A program made the translations under genes and the position numbers. Shown in pieces: positions 1-8,560 of a stretch of 64,000 nucleotides of DNA (the first letter of the stretch is position 1; every line of letters starts with the position of its first letter). This DNA comes from Lactobacillus kitasatonis DSM 16761 = JCM 1039 (lineage in GTDB: Bacteria > Bacillota > Bacilli > Lactobacillales > Lactobacillaceae), in NCBI RefSeq assembly GCF_000615285.1, contig NZ_BALU01000007.1, forward strand, positions 1-64,000, read 5' to 3'. The notes beneath the pieces are model-generated. The model was not told the DNA's origin. It saw nothing but the letters and a program-made list of their open reading frames with translations, and did not search any database.

Positions 1-71
1 AGATTCTGGATTCGGAAACCCTTAAAGCTTATTTACCGTGGCAAGAGAAGATCCAGATAAATTGTAAATAA
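1..71 (+). CDS. 3' end of a gene, probably an IS66-family transposase
   Basis: The reading frame is open from the window edge to a TAA at 69-71 and ends in LKAYLPWQEKIQINCK. Only 22 residues are visible. The Tyr-Leu-Pro-Trp segment near a C-terminus resembles IS66-type transposases from memory, and a GTAAGCGTC-type inverted repeat end follows 70 bases downstream, which supports the family. The gene start lies outside the window. Confidence 0.45.
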   Translation, partial: ILDSETLKAYLPWQEKIQINCK

Positions 72-83
72 AAGAACTTAAAT

Positions 84-120
84 AACCGTCTCAGTATAAC
101 AGTAACTGGGACGGTTTTTA
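84..120 (+). terminator. Rho-independent terminator inside the IS end
   Basis: AACCGTC-TCAG pairs with CTGG-GACGGTT around a short loop and is followed by a T run. Confidence 0.7.
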
Positions 121-146
121 AGTACACTATTTTATTTGACGCTTAC

Positions 147-570
147 GATAAATTTAAAGTAGCCATACATTGTTTTTTTGCTGCGCTTTATTTGAGGTTA
201 AAGTTCTTTTTTGAGGCGGCTATTGGAATAAGGTAAATTTAAGGTAAGTTGTATCGTTGTATCATTCAAGGTAGCTTTTAAATTAAGATTAGACAGAAGT
301 GATTTAGTCGAGGCTTATAACAAGTCTGTAAACCTATCCTAAGTAGATTAGACTACCAGTCTATTCAATGAATATGATTGTATTATTTAATAAAATATCA
401 AGTGTAAGACTAAATCCAAAGAGAAATTCTTAACGTAGACTGCAATGATCAGTATGTTATTCAGATTCGATCAAAGTTTTTATCAAGCATAGAATACTTT
501 GAAAATTCGAAGATAAATAGAAAGTTTAATTATACAAAATATTTGAGATTTTTCCATAGTTGAATGGAAA
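147..570. other. Noncoding AT-rich stretch
   Basis: No supported gene, RNA or strong promoter was found here. It separates the IS end from the convergent terminator of the next gene. Confidence 0.5.
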
Positions 571-615
571 AATAAAAGCTTAATTTCGATAATATTTCGA
601 AATTAAGCTTTTATT
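571..615. terminator. Long perfect hairpin, bidirectional terminator
   Basis: AATAAAAGCTTAATTTCGA and its exact reverse complement flank a 7-base loop. A-rich and T-rich tails on both sides allow termination in both directions. It lies 20 bases after the stop of the minus-strand gene at 635-1171. Confidence 0.75.
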
Positions 616-634
616 AGTTGAGTATCAAAATCTT

Positions 635-1171
635 TTAGGGGTTTAGAATATATCTAGCACAGGGGATGATATTGTACTTAATTAATACACTTACTTTTTT
701 CTTTTGTGCTGGCGATAATGGACTGCGCTTATTGAACATATGCAGCATGAAATTATAATCATTCCAAGGATTATATGAATTGAATTTGGAAGGTTGGAAA
801 GCGTTATTATCGTACAAATATAGTAGTAGCTTACGGGAGAAATACTTAGTAGACAGCGTGATATTTTCGTTAGCATCAGCGGCTTGACATAATTTATACA
901 AAGCCAAATAATTACTTGCATCATTGGTCATAGTATTGCTATCAAATTGATGGATGCAAATATCACCAATGGGAGTTAAGATATTGCCGTTTTTAGTATT
1001 CCTAATAGCATAAATATAGCGTAAGTTAGGGTGCGAACAAATGCACGTGGTATTGACGTCTTGGTCTTCTCTAACGCCTGGAATCACTTCCCATTCATTT
1101 CTGGCTGATGCCCAATCATTAGTGGTAGAGTTGTCAATCACGATTTTTTTAAGCTGCTTTAATGAATTCAA
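635..1171 (-). CDS. Hypothetical protein with possible Cys/His metal-binding motif
   Basis: I do not recognise a named family. The start is set at a TTG at 1171 because AAGGAGAG lies 6-8 bases upstream of it; an upstream ATG at 1240 would add 23 residues without a visible ribosome binding site. The protein is about 178 residues. Its middle reads TTCICSHPNLRYIYAIRN, then GDICIHQF, a C-x-C-x-H plus C-x-H arrangement that could bind zinc. Phage- or plasmid-associated small proteins show similar layouts, so a mobile origin is likely given the IS next door. No partner gene is evident; it is transcribed divergently from the wHTH gene at 1404. Confidence 0.55.
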   Translation of the reverse strand: MNSLKQLKKIVIDNSTTNDWASARNEWEVIPGVREDQDVNTTCICSHPNLRYIYAIRNTKNGNILTPIGDICIHQFDSNTMTNDASNYLALYKLCQAADANENITLSTKYFSRKLLLYLYDNNAFQPSKFNSYNPWNDYNFMLHMFNKRSPLSPAQKKKVSVLIKYNIIPCARYILNP

Positions 1172-1284
1172 AGTTATCTCTCCTTTTTGTTTTGTTTTAC
1201 ATAGTGAAATATAGCTTTCTTTGTTAAATATTGCAAGCATCTTTACTTGGGCTACGGCAAGACAGGTTGCAATATTTTACAGAC

Positions 1285-1335
1285 AAGCTATACTATAACT
1301 GTAACAAACTATAATTAACTATACTGCTATACGTA
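1285..1335. promoter_or_regulatory. Cluster of ACTATA/CTATAC repeats between divergent genes
   Basis: The divergent intergenic region holds at least four short copies of ACTATA or CTATAC in about 50 bases. They could be operator or iteron-like sites for the helix-turn-helix protein at 1404, or merely AT-rich promoter DNA. No clear -35/-10 pair could be fixed. Confidence 0.3.
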
Positions 1336-1403
1336 ATTCGCGTGAGAAAATTGGTTTTGTATTCTTGTCAATTTGAAGAAATATATTACTAGGAGGAATA
1401 ACT

Positions 1404-2177
1404 ATGTCGATTAAACTAAATTTGAATAAATCAATGGATACTTTGAATCCAAGTTATCTTTTTAATCAATGGACAAAGTATGTCAAAAACAATAAAACAG
1501 GCTATTTTATGCTATCTAATGCTTTAGAAACTTATCTTCCATTTATAAAATCTGCGGCAATGAATTTATATATTTTTTATGCAATTCATGCTAAAAATGA
1601 AGAAGGTTGTTCTTACTATAGTAATGAGACGATTGCTAGGAAGTTAAATGTCAGCGTAAAAACTATTAGTAATTGGAACAAAGTGTTACAAGATGTTGGA
1701 TTAATAGCTAGAACACCCAATCCCAATAATAGTTCTACTACTTATATGCTTCCTTTATCTGATTTTGAAATAAATGTGTCATCAGCCTCAGATCAGGATT
1801 TTAAAAGACTAAGCTCTTATTTAAATCAAGAAGGATATGGTTCAAAGAAATATATTCTTTTCTATATTGCAGATACACAAAAAATGTACAAATATTTTCC
1901 TTTTACTAAAGAGTATGTTTTATCAGAAGGAAAAATTTCGAGGAATATTTATTTATATAACGAACCCAAACAATATCTGACATCCATCAACACAGATATC
2001 AAAGGCTTTGGATGGTATGTAGATAGTGAAAATGAGTTTGTCTTAGTTTGGAAGCCTACGAATAAATCGGAAAATAATCCTAAGAATCGTCTGGAAATAA
2101 TTAAACAATTAGATTCTCAGGAAGCAATTGAATCATTTCAAGCTAATTACCCAAAACTAAGTTTATCTAAAAAGTAA
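1404..2177 (+). CDS. Winged-helix DNA-binding protein, replication-initiator-like
   Basis: A 257-residue soluble protein with an AGGAGG ribosome binding site 8 bases before the ATG. Residues about 45-115 form a helix-turn-helix region (SNETIARKLNVSVKTISNWNKVLQDVGLIAR), the kind used by plasmid or phage replication initiators and by GntR-like winged helices. The C-terminal half is not recognised. Repeats upstream (1285-1335) could be its binding sites. It stands alone, with no partition or plasmid genes nearby, so it may be a leftover of an integrated plasmid or a regulator of the adjacent island. Function is inferred only at the level of DNA binding. Confidence 0.6.
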   Translation: MSIKLNLNKSMDTLNPSYLFNQWTKYVKNNKTGYFMLSNALETYLPFIKSAAMNLYIFYAIHAKNEEGCSYYSNETIARKLNVSVKTISNWNKVLQDVGLIARTPNPNNSSTTYMLPLSDFEINVSSASDQDFKRLSSYLNQEGYGSKKYILFYIADTQKMYKYFPFTKEYVLSEGKISRNIYLYNEPKQYLTSINTDIKGFGWYVDSENEFVLVWKPTNKSENNPKNRLEIIKQLDSQEAIESFQANYPKLSLSKK

Positions 2178-2315
2178 TTACTAAGTTGATAAGATTGCTA
2201 AAAAGTTGGGTATGACAATCATAAGTTTTGAAAAAATATTGTGTTTCAGAGTTTAGCTACAAAAACGATATAAAAAGAATATTAATATATTTTATTAGGA
2301 GTAAATATTACATTA

Positions 2316-3485
2316 ATGACTGAATCACATCAAGCGTCTCAACAAATGCTAGGCTATCTGTATCAAGTAGTGTATGCCTTGTATTTAATAATAAGTTGTG
2401 AAGATAATAATGATCAAATTGGAATAGAAAGATTTGATGACGTATCTTTTGAAAAAGATGGTACACCGAAAGAATTAATTCAATTAAAGCACCATATTAC
2501 TCCGGGTAAATTGACAGACTCAAGTGTTGATTTATGGAGAACTTTAAAAGTATGGATGGATTCCAAGGACATACTAGAGGAAGACACTAAATTATTGTTA
2601 ATTACAACGGCATCTGCGCCCAAGGGAAGTGTTGCCTATTTGTTAAAAGCGGATGAGCAAGTTAGAAATTATAAAGATGCTTATTGTAAATTAATGAATG
2701 TGGCTAAAAAAAGTAAAAATAATGCAATATTAAATGCATGTAATGCTTTTAAAAAATTAGACCAATCAGAAGGGCTAAAACTTGTCAAAAGAATTATAGT
2801 TTTGGACGGGGCTACAGATATAACAGATACTGATTCTAAAATTAAAAGTTATCTAGAAATAGCCGTAAAACCAAAATATGAAGATGAGGTTTTAATAGCT
2901 CTGAAGGGCTGGTGGTTTCAACAGTGTATTATAGGATTGCGTTCGCCTGAGTTAAAATTAATTAGTAAAAATGAAGTTACGCGTGAAATTCAACAATTAG
3001 TAAAAAAATATGATATAGACTATTTGCCAATAGACTCCGATATTAATTCACTTAGATATGGTGTGAATAAAGATTCTACATATGTGAAGCAATTGGGATT
3101 ATTAAAAATAGATGATGAAGATATATTGGAATCTGCAGCTTCAGATTACGTTAAAGCCGATGCTCAACGTTCAAAATGGATAAGAGAAGATCCCTCTTTA
3201 GCAGATGAATTAGGGGAATATGATAGGAATTTAATAGATCGCTGGCATCGTTTGTTTCTTAATATGAAGATGGAGCTGGCAGCAGATCCTGATAAAATAA
3301 AAGCAGGGCGTAGATTATACGGAAAAACAATGACTCAGGATTTTCCAATTAGAGCTAATTGTAGAGAGCAATTTATTATGTGTGGAAGTTATCAAAAATT
3401 ATCGGATAATCTAAAAGTAGGTTGGCATAAAGATTATCATAAATTATTGAAAGGGCATGAATCTAGCAATGGAAAAATGGAATAG
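2316..3485 (+). CDS. ABC-3C system component with N-terminal nuclease-like domain
   Basis: A 389-residue protein that opens a three-gene operon. The N-terminus resembles the restriction-endonuclease-like effector domain of Cap4/DUF4297 type proteins: IERFDDVSFE, then KELIQLKHH, matching a D...(E/Q)xK active-site pattern at about residues 38-60. The C-terminal part, with RSKWIREDPSLADELGEYDRNLIDRWHRLF, matches what I recall of the C-terminal domain found in ABC-three-component (ABC-3C) proteins, which couples the effector to the ATPase. AGGAG at 2297-2301 is 14 bases from the ATG, longer than usual, so the start is uncertain. The stop overlaps the next gene. Likely role: DNA-cleaving effector of an anti-phage conflict system; the target is inference. 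Confidence 0.7.
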   Translation: MTESHQASQQMLGYLYQVVYALYLIISCEDNNDQIGIERFDDVSFEKDGTPKELIQLKHHITPGKLTDSSVDLWRTLKVWMDSKDILEEDTKLLLITTASAPKGSVAYLLKADEQVRNYKDAYCKLMNVAKKSKNNAILNACNAFKKLDQSEGLKLVKRIIVLDGATDITDTDSKIKSYLEIAVKPKYEDEVLIALKGWWFQQCIIGLRSPELKLISKNEVTREIQQLVKKYDIDYLPIDSDINSLRYGVNKDSTYVKQLGLLKIDDEDILESAASDYVKADAQRSKWIREDPSLADELGEYDRNLIDRWHRLFLNMKMELAADPDKIKAGRRLYGKTMTQDFPIRANCREQFIMCGSYQKLSDNLKVGWHKDYHKLLKGHESSNGKME

Positions 3486-3948
3486 GCGACCAGATGAAGT
3501 TAAGTATTTATTAAATCCCGCTTTCTGTGGCTTGCTCATATATACAGCTGTAGATGAATATATAAAAAAGACAAAAAGAACCTTTCCATTTTCATTATCT
3601 TATTTAATACTACCTTTGATTCTTCCAGATGATATAAGGAATAGTATTGATAGGACAAAATATTTTTCAAGATGGGTACAGAAAAATTCCTCACACCTAA
3701 TCAGTTTTTCAAGAGTAGCTAAAGCATTAGTACCATTTACAAATGAAACTATAGAATTTTTATTACAATCCAGTAGTATTGATCTAACATCAAAAGGTTC
3801 GTTTGACGTTCGTTCTAATGCTTTAAGAAAAAATATAAATGATAGCGAATTAAAAGATTTTATGAACAAGGCACGTCAAATAGGTAGATGGTTTGCCGAA
3901 AATAACGATGTTACTTCAATATACATATGCTTGGGAGTTAGGCCATAA
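3469..3948 (+). CDS. ABC-3C system middle component
   Basis: About 159 residues, beginning MEKWNRRPDEVKYLLNPAFC, the hallmark opening of three-component ABC system middle-component proteins. These small helical proteins bridge the effector-carrying component and the SMC/Rad50-like ATPase. An alternative ATG at 3457 adds four residues but sits two bases from AAAGGG. The gene overlaps the end of the upstream component and its TAA overlaps the ATG of the ATPase gene (TAATG), so the three are translationally coupled. No catalytic residues are expected in this family. Confidence 0.75.
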   Translation: MEKWNRRPDEVKYLLNPAFCGLLIYTAVDEYIKKTKRTFPFSLSYLILPLILPDDIRNSIDRTKYFSRWVQKNSSHLISFSRVAKALVPFTNETIEFLLQSSSIDLTSKGSFDVRSNALRKNINDSELKDFMNKARQIGRWFAENNDVTSIYICLGVRP

Positions 3949-5870
3949 TGCAAATAGCTAAAATGATACTTTATAATGAGTTTGGAAAAAGGAGAGAATT
4001 ATCTTTTAAATTAGGAAGTTTAAATATTATTACTGGAAAGTCAAAATCTGGTAAATCGGCTGTAGGAGAGATAATTGAATATTGTTTAGGGAGTAATAAA
4101 TGTAATATAGCTGATGAGGTAATTAGAGAAAAGGTCTCATGGTACGGCTTGTTGCTACAATTTAATCAATTTCAATTGTTTATAGCAAGGAAAAATCCGG
4201 ATGAAAATAAAAATAAATCTGATTTATTCTATTTTAGAGAAGGAGAAAATGTCGCAATTCCTTCTTTGGATGAAATAAGACCAAATGCTAATTTGGATGC
4301 TATATTAGAAAAATTAGGATCTTTATCAAATATTAGTGAAAATCATTATACTGATAGTTCTAATCAAATAAATAAATCAATAAAGTCAAATTTTACGGCT
4401 GCTTTAAAATTTTGTTTTCAAGATCAGGATGAAATAGCAAGTAAAAACGCTTTATTTCATAATCAGGCCCAGCCTTTTGTTCAGAATTCGATTAAAGATA
4501 CTTTGCCCTATTTTCTAGGTGCTTCAACAGAAGATGCTGTAATTTTAATTCACAAAAAGAAAAGCTTACAAAAACAATTAAAAAAGTTACAGGCTGAATA
4601 CGAGGAATATAAGGGAATTAGCAACTATAGTCCTTCTTTGGTAAATAATTTAATAGAGGAAGCTCAAGATGTTGGCTTACTTGATAAAACACAAGTAAAG
4701 AAGCTAAAAGAAAATAATAATAGAACAAAAATAATAAAAACCTTATCTTCTTTAAATACTAATAATTTAACTGAGTATATGGGAGATGAACGATTACTGA
4801 GTTTACAAAAAGAAATCGCACATCAACAGGATATATTAAGCCGATATAATTCGCGGATACAAGAGGTAGAAATATATCAACAAAATTTTCAAAACTTTCA
4901 TGATGAATTAGGATATAAATCATCTCGTTTAAAATCAATTGGATTATTTAAGGCTTTGGATTTTAGAACAAATTATTGTCCGTTTTGTTCTAATAAACTA
5001 TCAAATCCTTTACCTAACTTGGACGAAATGAAGAAATCGTTGTTGGAACTTAATGATTCTATTGAAAAAGTAGATTTAGAACAGCCAAAGTTAGATGCTT
5101 ATCTAATGGATTTAAAAGAAAAAAGAAATGAAACAAGATCTGATATTTCGACTCTTCGTTTGCGAATAAATGATGCATATGATCAACAAAAATATGCTTT
5201 AAAAAATCGAGATATTTATCTTCAACAAAGTAAAGTTTTAGGTAGGATTAGTTTATGGTTAGAAAGCCAACATGCTGAAAAAAATAAAATTGATTTTAGT
5301 GGTAAAATTAACGATTTAAGCCAAGAAATTGACATGATAGATTCCAAATTGAATGAAAGTTTCAATAAGGATCAAGTTGAGTATGCTCTTTCTAAGATAC
5401 AAGCCAATATGAACAATTGGACACAAGCATTAGATCTTGAGTATGAGAACTCTACATATAGATTCGATCTCAATAAAATGACAGTTATAGTTGATAAAGA
5501 TCGTCCTATTCCTTTGAGTCAATTAGGAAGTGGAGCAAATTGGTTGGGGGTGCATTTAATAACCTACTTTGCATTTCAAAAGTTTTTCATACAACATAAT
5601 CGTCCTGTACCTGCTTTCTTATTTTTGGATCAGCCCTCTCAAGTTTATTTTCCTGTAACTATGAAGGAACTGCAGCTTGGCTCTGAAGATTATAAGGCAG
5701 TAGAGAATATTTATGCTTTCATTAATGATCGGGTTAATGAAGAAAATGGGAAACTTCAAGTTATAGTGGTTGATCATGCTTGTTTACAAAACAAGATTTT
5801 TGATGAATCAGTTATTGAAAATTGGCATAAAGTTGATGATAATTTGATCCCTTCAGATTGGTTAGAATAA
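3948..5870 (+). CDS. ABC-3C ATPase, DUF3732 / Rad50-like
   Basis: A 640-residue ATPase with Walker A GKSKSGKSAVGEII near residue 30, a long coiled-coil middle with a central CPFC zinc-hook-like CxxC (NYCPFCSNKLSNPLP, about residue 345), and a C-terminal ATPase half with LSQLGSGANWLGVHL (signature-like) and FLFLDQPSQVYFP (Walker B, here LFLDQP). This order matches DUF3732 proteins of ABC-3C systems, an SMC/RecN-related branch that senses invader DNA and licenses the effector. It is the last gene of the operon; a strong terminator follows at 5936. All three components appear intact, unlike several neighbours. Confidence 0.8.
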   Translation: MQIAKMILYNEFGKRRELSFKLGSLNIITGKSKSGKSAVGEIIEYCLGSNKCNIADEVIREKVSWYGLLLQFNQFQLFIARKNPDENKNKSDLFYFREGENVAIPSLDEIRPNANLDAILEKLGSLSNISENHYTDSSNQINKSIKSNFTAALKFCFQDQDEIASKNALFHNQAQPFVQNSIKDTLPYFLGASTEDAVILIHKKKSLQKQLKKLQAEYEEYKGISNYSPSLVNNLIEEAQDVGLLDKTQVKKLKENNNRTKIIKTLSSLNTNNLTEYMGDERLLSLQKEIAHQQDILSRYNSRIQEVEIYQQNFQNFHDELGYKSSRLKSIGLFKALDFRTNYCPFCSNKLSNPLPNLDEMKKSLLELNDSIEKVDLEQPKLDAYLMDLKEKRNETRSDISTLRLRINDAYDQQKYALKNRDIYLQQSKVLGRISLWLESQHAEKNKIDFSGKINDLSQEIDMIDSKLNESFNKDQVEYALSKIQANMNNWTQALDLEYENSTYRFDLNKMTVIVDKDRPIPLSQLGSGANWLGVHLITYFAFQKFFIQHNRPVPAFLFLDQPSQVYFPVTMKELQLGSEDYKAVENIYAFINDRVNEENGKLQVIVVDHACLQNKIFDESVIENWHKVDDNLIPSDWLE

Positions 5871-5935
5871 TAAAAGGAATATAAAACTTAAATAATTTTG
5901 AAGAATAGTAAAATTTACTGTTGTTAAATGAATTG

Positions 5936-5974
5936 AACTCTAGTCTTGCTTTTGAAACAAAACTAGAGTTTTTT
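5936..5974 (+). terminator. Terminator of the ABC-3C operon
   Basis: AACTCTAGT and ACTAGAGTT form a perfect 9-bp stem followed by a T run. Confidence 0.8.
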
Positions 5975-6020
5975 ACAACTTTTTTAATTACACTATTCGT
6001 AATATTGATATAATTGTATT

Positions 6021-6075
6021 GTTATAGATGTTGTAAAACTCCATGAATCTCTAATGAGGTTGATGGAGCTTTTTA
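6021..6075 (+). ncRNA. Predicted small RNA, copy C of a hairpin RNA family
   Basis: An extended -10 box (TTGATATAAT, TATAAT at 6009-6014) is followed about 30 bases later by a hairpin in which CTCCATGAATCTC pairs with GAGGTTGATGGAG around one central G-G mismatch, then CTTTTT. The same layout, including promoter, helix and mismatch position, occurs at 8494-8559 and 17561-17629. Transcript ends are estimates. It could instead be the leader of the gene at 6133. Confidence 0.45.
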
Positions 6076-6132
6076 GTGATTAAGATATAGAAGCTGAGGA
6101 TAGTAATACAGCTATAGTAACAAGGATTGAAA

Positions 6133-7791
6133 ATGCGTGAGAAATATTATAATAAAAGATTTTTGTCAGTGGTTATCATTGCTGAAATAATAACTTTTAT
6201 TTTAATAAACTTTGTGTTTTATTTTGCTGGAAGCGTAAAAAACTTTGATTTTTATCCAACTTACATAGTTGGAATATTAATCTTTCTTATTTGTGTAGCA
6301 TTTATGTTACCTAAATATTCTGATAGGTTGAGTATTTTGTTTCTTAACTACAATAGGAAACTTTTATTAGCCATAGTTATATTTATTTTTTTACTTATTA
6401 TTTTTGACCCTTTATTAATAAAAGAAGGTCCAATACTTGATAATAATAAAAGTGTAACAACTATAGTTTTTGCGGTATTAGGTGGAATAAGTGTTCCTCT
6501 ACTAGGATATTTAAATAAATTGCCTGTCATATCTATAAAGGTATTAAATAATAATTTAATAGACGATGATGGTAATATTTCGGCTACGATTGATGACGTC
6601 TTAAATATACGTATCCTCTGTAATAGTACTAATCAAGAGATTGTAAGATTTATGGGAATATGTTTTCAAGAAGATATTGATAAAATTGAAGCGTCATTTT
6701 TTAAGAATAAAGATAAATTGTTCATGCCAGTAAAAAAATTAAATAATGGAAAGGAATATAAATTAGAATCACCGCCTGAGCTGATTCAGCCGCATGAATT
6801 TAGTAGAGAGTATCATTTAAATTGTCGGGACATAATAAATGCAATTCCTGAAGAAAATTTAAATCGAAAAAGTTTTTGCATTGTATTTAATAATGCAGAT
6901 GGAGTTTGTTTTAGCAGATTGCTGACTATAAATATGGGTAAAGAAAATAAGGTTACAAATAAAATTACTAACGATGAAAAATTAAATACTCTGTATGAAG
7001 ATGAAGACAGGGCATTTAAAATAGTATGTGGAATTGTTATTTTGATATGTTTAATAATGTTAGTAGGAAATAAGTTAATAGAAATGAAATTATGGAATGT
7101 ATTAACAGCATTAACGGGTGCTTTAGGTACAATTGCTGCAATAATATCCGGTTTTTATCAAATGAATAAACAAAATAAACTTAATAGAGCAGAGAAGGTT
7201 GAAGAATACAGACCAAAATTTGCATGTCATTTTATATCCAAAACCGGAGGAAATAAAGCAATAGTATTACCTTACGATCCCAACTTGGATCAAGATCAGA
7301 TTGATTCAATGTTAAGGAATGCAGGGAAGCATAGTTTAATAGAAATACAAAATATTTCTAAAAATAGTATTTACGAAATAGCTATCAAATTGATTTATGA
7401 TAATAATCATAAAGATTATACTGAAATGTTTAATTATTCTGGGCTTCAATTTTCCCAAGAATTAATTATTATTCCTGGAAAAGTTGTACAAGGTAAAAAG
7501 GAAAAATTAAAAAAGGTAATTATAAAATTTACTACTCCTGGTAATGAGACTGGATATTGTGTTTATGATGATTCTCATAAAGATTCAGATGGTTATATGC
7601 AGTTTATTCATCCAATTTATAAATATGAGAGAACTAATAATAATGAAGTTACAGTTAATCCAGATATAAATGAATACTTTTTGTCTTCGGATGATTTAAA
7701 AGATGAAGATTATCAATTTGATGAAGAGAAAATGTACAAAAATGGTATTCTTCGCCATAATTACGATGCAAATTCAAAGACTGAAAAATAG
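6133..7791 (+). CDS. Membrane protein of unknown function in the defence island
   Basis: I do not recognise the family. The ATG at 6133 is chosen because AAGGA at 6122-6126 is 6 bases upstream; a TTG at 6127 would leave no spacing. The 552-residue protein has four N-terminal membrane segments (about residues 10-32, 40-60, 75-97, 108-128), a soluble domain (about 130-290), two more membrane segments (about 296-315 and 322-342), then a soluble C-terminal domain of about 200 residues ending in an acidic tail. It stands between the ABC-3C operon and the degraded region before the sucrose cassette. A membrane-associated defence role is possible from context only. Confidence 0.6.
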   Translation: MREKYYNKRFLSVVIIAEIITFILINFVFYFAGSVKNFDFYPTYIVGILIFLICVAFMLPKYSDRLSILFLNYNRKLLLAIVIFIFLLIIFDPLLIKEGPILDNNKSVTTIVFAVLGGISVPLLGYLNKLPVISIKVLNNNLIDDDGNISATIDDVLNIRILCNSTNQEIVRFMGICFQEDIDKIEASFFKNKDKLFMPVKKLNNGKEYKLESPPELIQPHEFSREYHLNCRDIINAIPEENLNRKSFCIVFNNADGVCFSRLLTINMGKENKVTNKITNDEKLNTLYEDEDRAFKIVCGIVILICLIMLVGNKLIEMKLWNVLTALTGALGTIAAIISGFYQMNKQNKLNRAEKVEEYRPKFACHFISKTGGNKAIVLPYDPNLDQDQIDSMLRNAGKHSLIEIQNISKNSIYEIAIKLIYDNNHKDYTEMFNYSGLQFSQELIIIPGKVVQGKKEKLKKVIIKFTTPGNETGYCVYDDSHKDSDGYMQFIHPIYKYERTNNNEVTVNPDINEYFLSSDDLKDEDYQFDEEKMYKNGILRHNYDANSKTEK

Positions 7792-7854
7792 TTTGTAAGG
7801 ATGAACGATTTTTAAAATATAACACAATCTCTATTTAACCAAGATAGAAGATAG

Positions 7855-8160
7855 GTTCAAAATACATCTTTAATTTTACAAGATAAGGTAAATACTGTTC
7901 TTGTATTAAATATAGATCCCTTTAAAGATTTTAGGAAGGAATTCGCTAAAGCAAATGTCGCTGATTCATACTGGGAAGATGCCAATAATTTATCATTTTT
8001 GAAGCATGCTAATGTATACGTAGCACAGCTCATTGCTCTTTATCAATTGGCTTGGGCCGAATATATCAAGACTAATAAGGACACTCTTGATGAAATACAA
8101 GCGAAAATGAAAGATACGGTATTACGTAACGCTATTGTGTGGAGTAATACTTCGCCTTAA
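7855..8160 (+). pseudogene. Remnant of an unidentified gene
   Basis: An open frame of 102 codons with normal codon use (DPFKDFRKEFAKANVADSYW, later AQLIALYQLAWAEYIK) ends in TAA at 8160 but has no start codon: it follows an in-frame TAG and begins with GTT. It is therefore the 3' end of a gene whose 5' part is gone. The family is not recognised. The fragment ends just before copy A of the small-RNA repeat, the position the Abi gene has relative to copy B. Confidence 0.4.
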
Positions 8161-8263
8161 GATGTGCCAAATGCTATGAAGCAGAATAACTTTACGCTGC
8201 ATCCCATAGCAACGCTGCCAGATCTATAGGACGCTGGCGGCAGAAATTATCTATAATAAAGAT

Positions 8264-8358
8264 ATAAGAAATCAGCGCTAATGACGTTGGTCAACAAGGC
8301 TTCGTGCTAAGTTGATTCAGGTTTTAAGCATCATGCACTTATGTGTGTGATGCTTTTC
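8264..8358 (+). ncRNA. Predicted structured RNA 1, copy A
   Basis: TATAAT at 8252-8257, then a roughly 95-nt segment in which AATCA pairs with TGATT, enclosing the near-palindrome GTTGGTCAAC, followed by a terminator (AGCATCA / TGATGCT and TTTTC). Copy B at 17332 begins about 18 bases after the Abi stop codon. Transcription is predicted from promoter and terminator only. Confidence 0.5.
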
Positions 8359-8412
8359 TTGTTTTTATAGGAAGTTAGAGCAAGAGAAGATAGTCAAGAT
8401 TGAGCAATAATG

Positions 8413-8450
8413 AAAAATTCTAGCCTTGTTGATGTGAGGCTAGAATTTTT
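8413..8450. terminator. Perfect 14-bp hairpin in repeat copy A
   Basis: AAAAATTCTAGCCT and AGGCTAGAATTTTT flank a 10-base loop; the symmetric A and T tails allow termination in both directions. Confidence 0.7.
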
Positions 8451-8493
8451 ATGTTGCCATGAATCGCATAATGTTTATTGGTATAATTTATAT

Positions 8494-8559
8494 GTTTAAG
8501 TCGTAGATAGTGTAGGTGGCTCCAGCAATCTCCTTGGTTGAGGTTGGTGGGGCTTTTTT
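8494..8559 (+). ncRNA. Predicted hairpin RNA 2, copy A
   Basis: Extended -10 TTGGTATAAT (8482-8487) precedes a segment whose GCTCCAGCAATCTC pairs with GAGGTTGGTGGGGC (one G-G mismatch) and ends in TTTTTT. It also stands 3' of the minus-strand AraC gene. Related to copies at 6021 and 17561. Confidence 0.45.
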
Positions 8560-8560
8560 G

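Larger units (their letters stand above)
1..146. mobile_element. Right end of an insertion sequence, probably IS66 family
   Basis: After the truncated reading frame, a terminator hairpin is followed by TTTGACGCTTAC ending at 146. Read on the minus strand this is GTAAGCGTCAAA, and IS66-family terminal repeats characteristically begin GTAAGCG. The next bases, GATAAATT, would be the 8-bp target duplication. The left end is outside the window, so this cannot be confirmed here. Confidence 0.5.
8251..8560. repeat. Copy A of a ~310-bp direct repeat
   Basis: About 95% identical by eye to 17319-17629, in the same orientation. Both copies contain, in order, a TATAAT box, a structured RNA with terminator, a perfect 14-bp hairpin, an extended -10 box and a second hairpin RNA. 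The two copies flank the sucrose cassette and the Abi gene. Confidence 0.85.
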
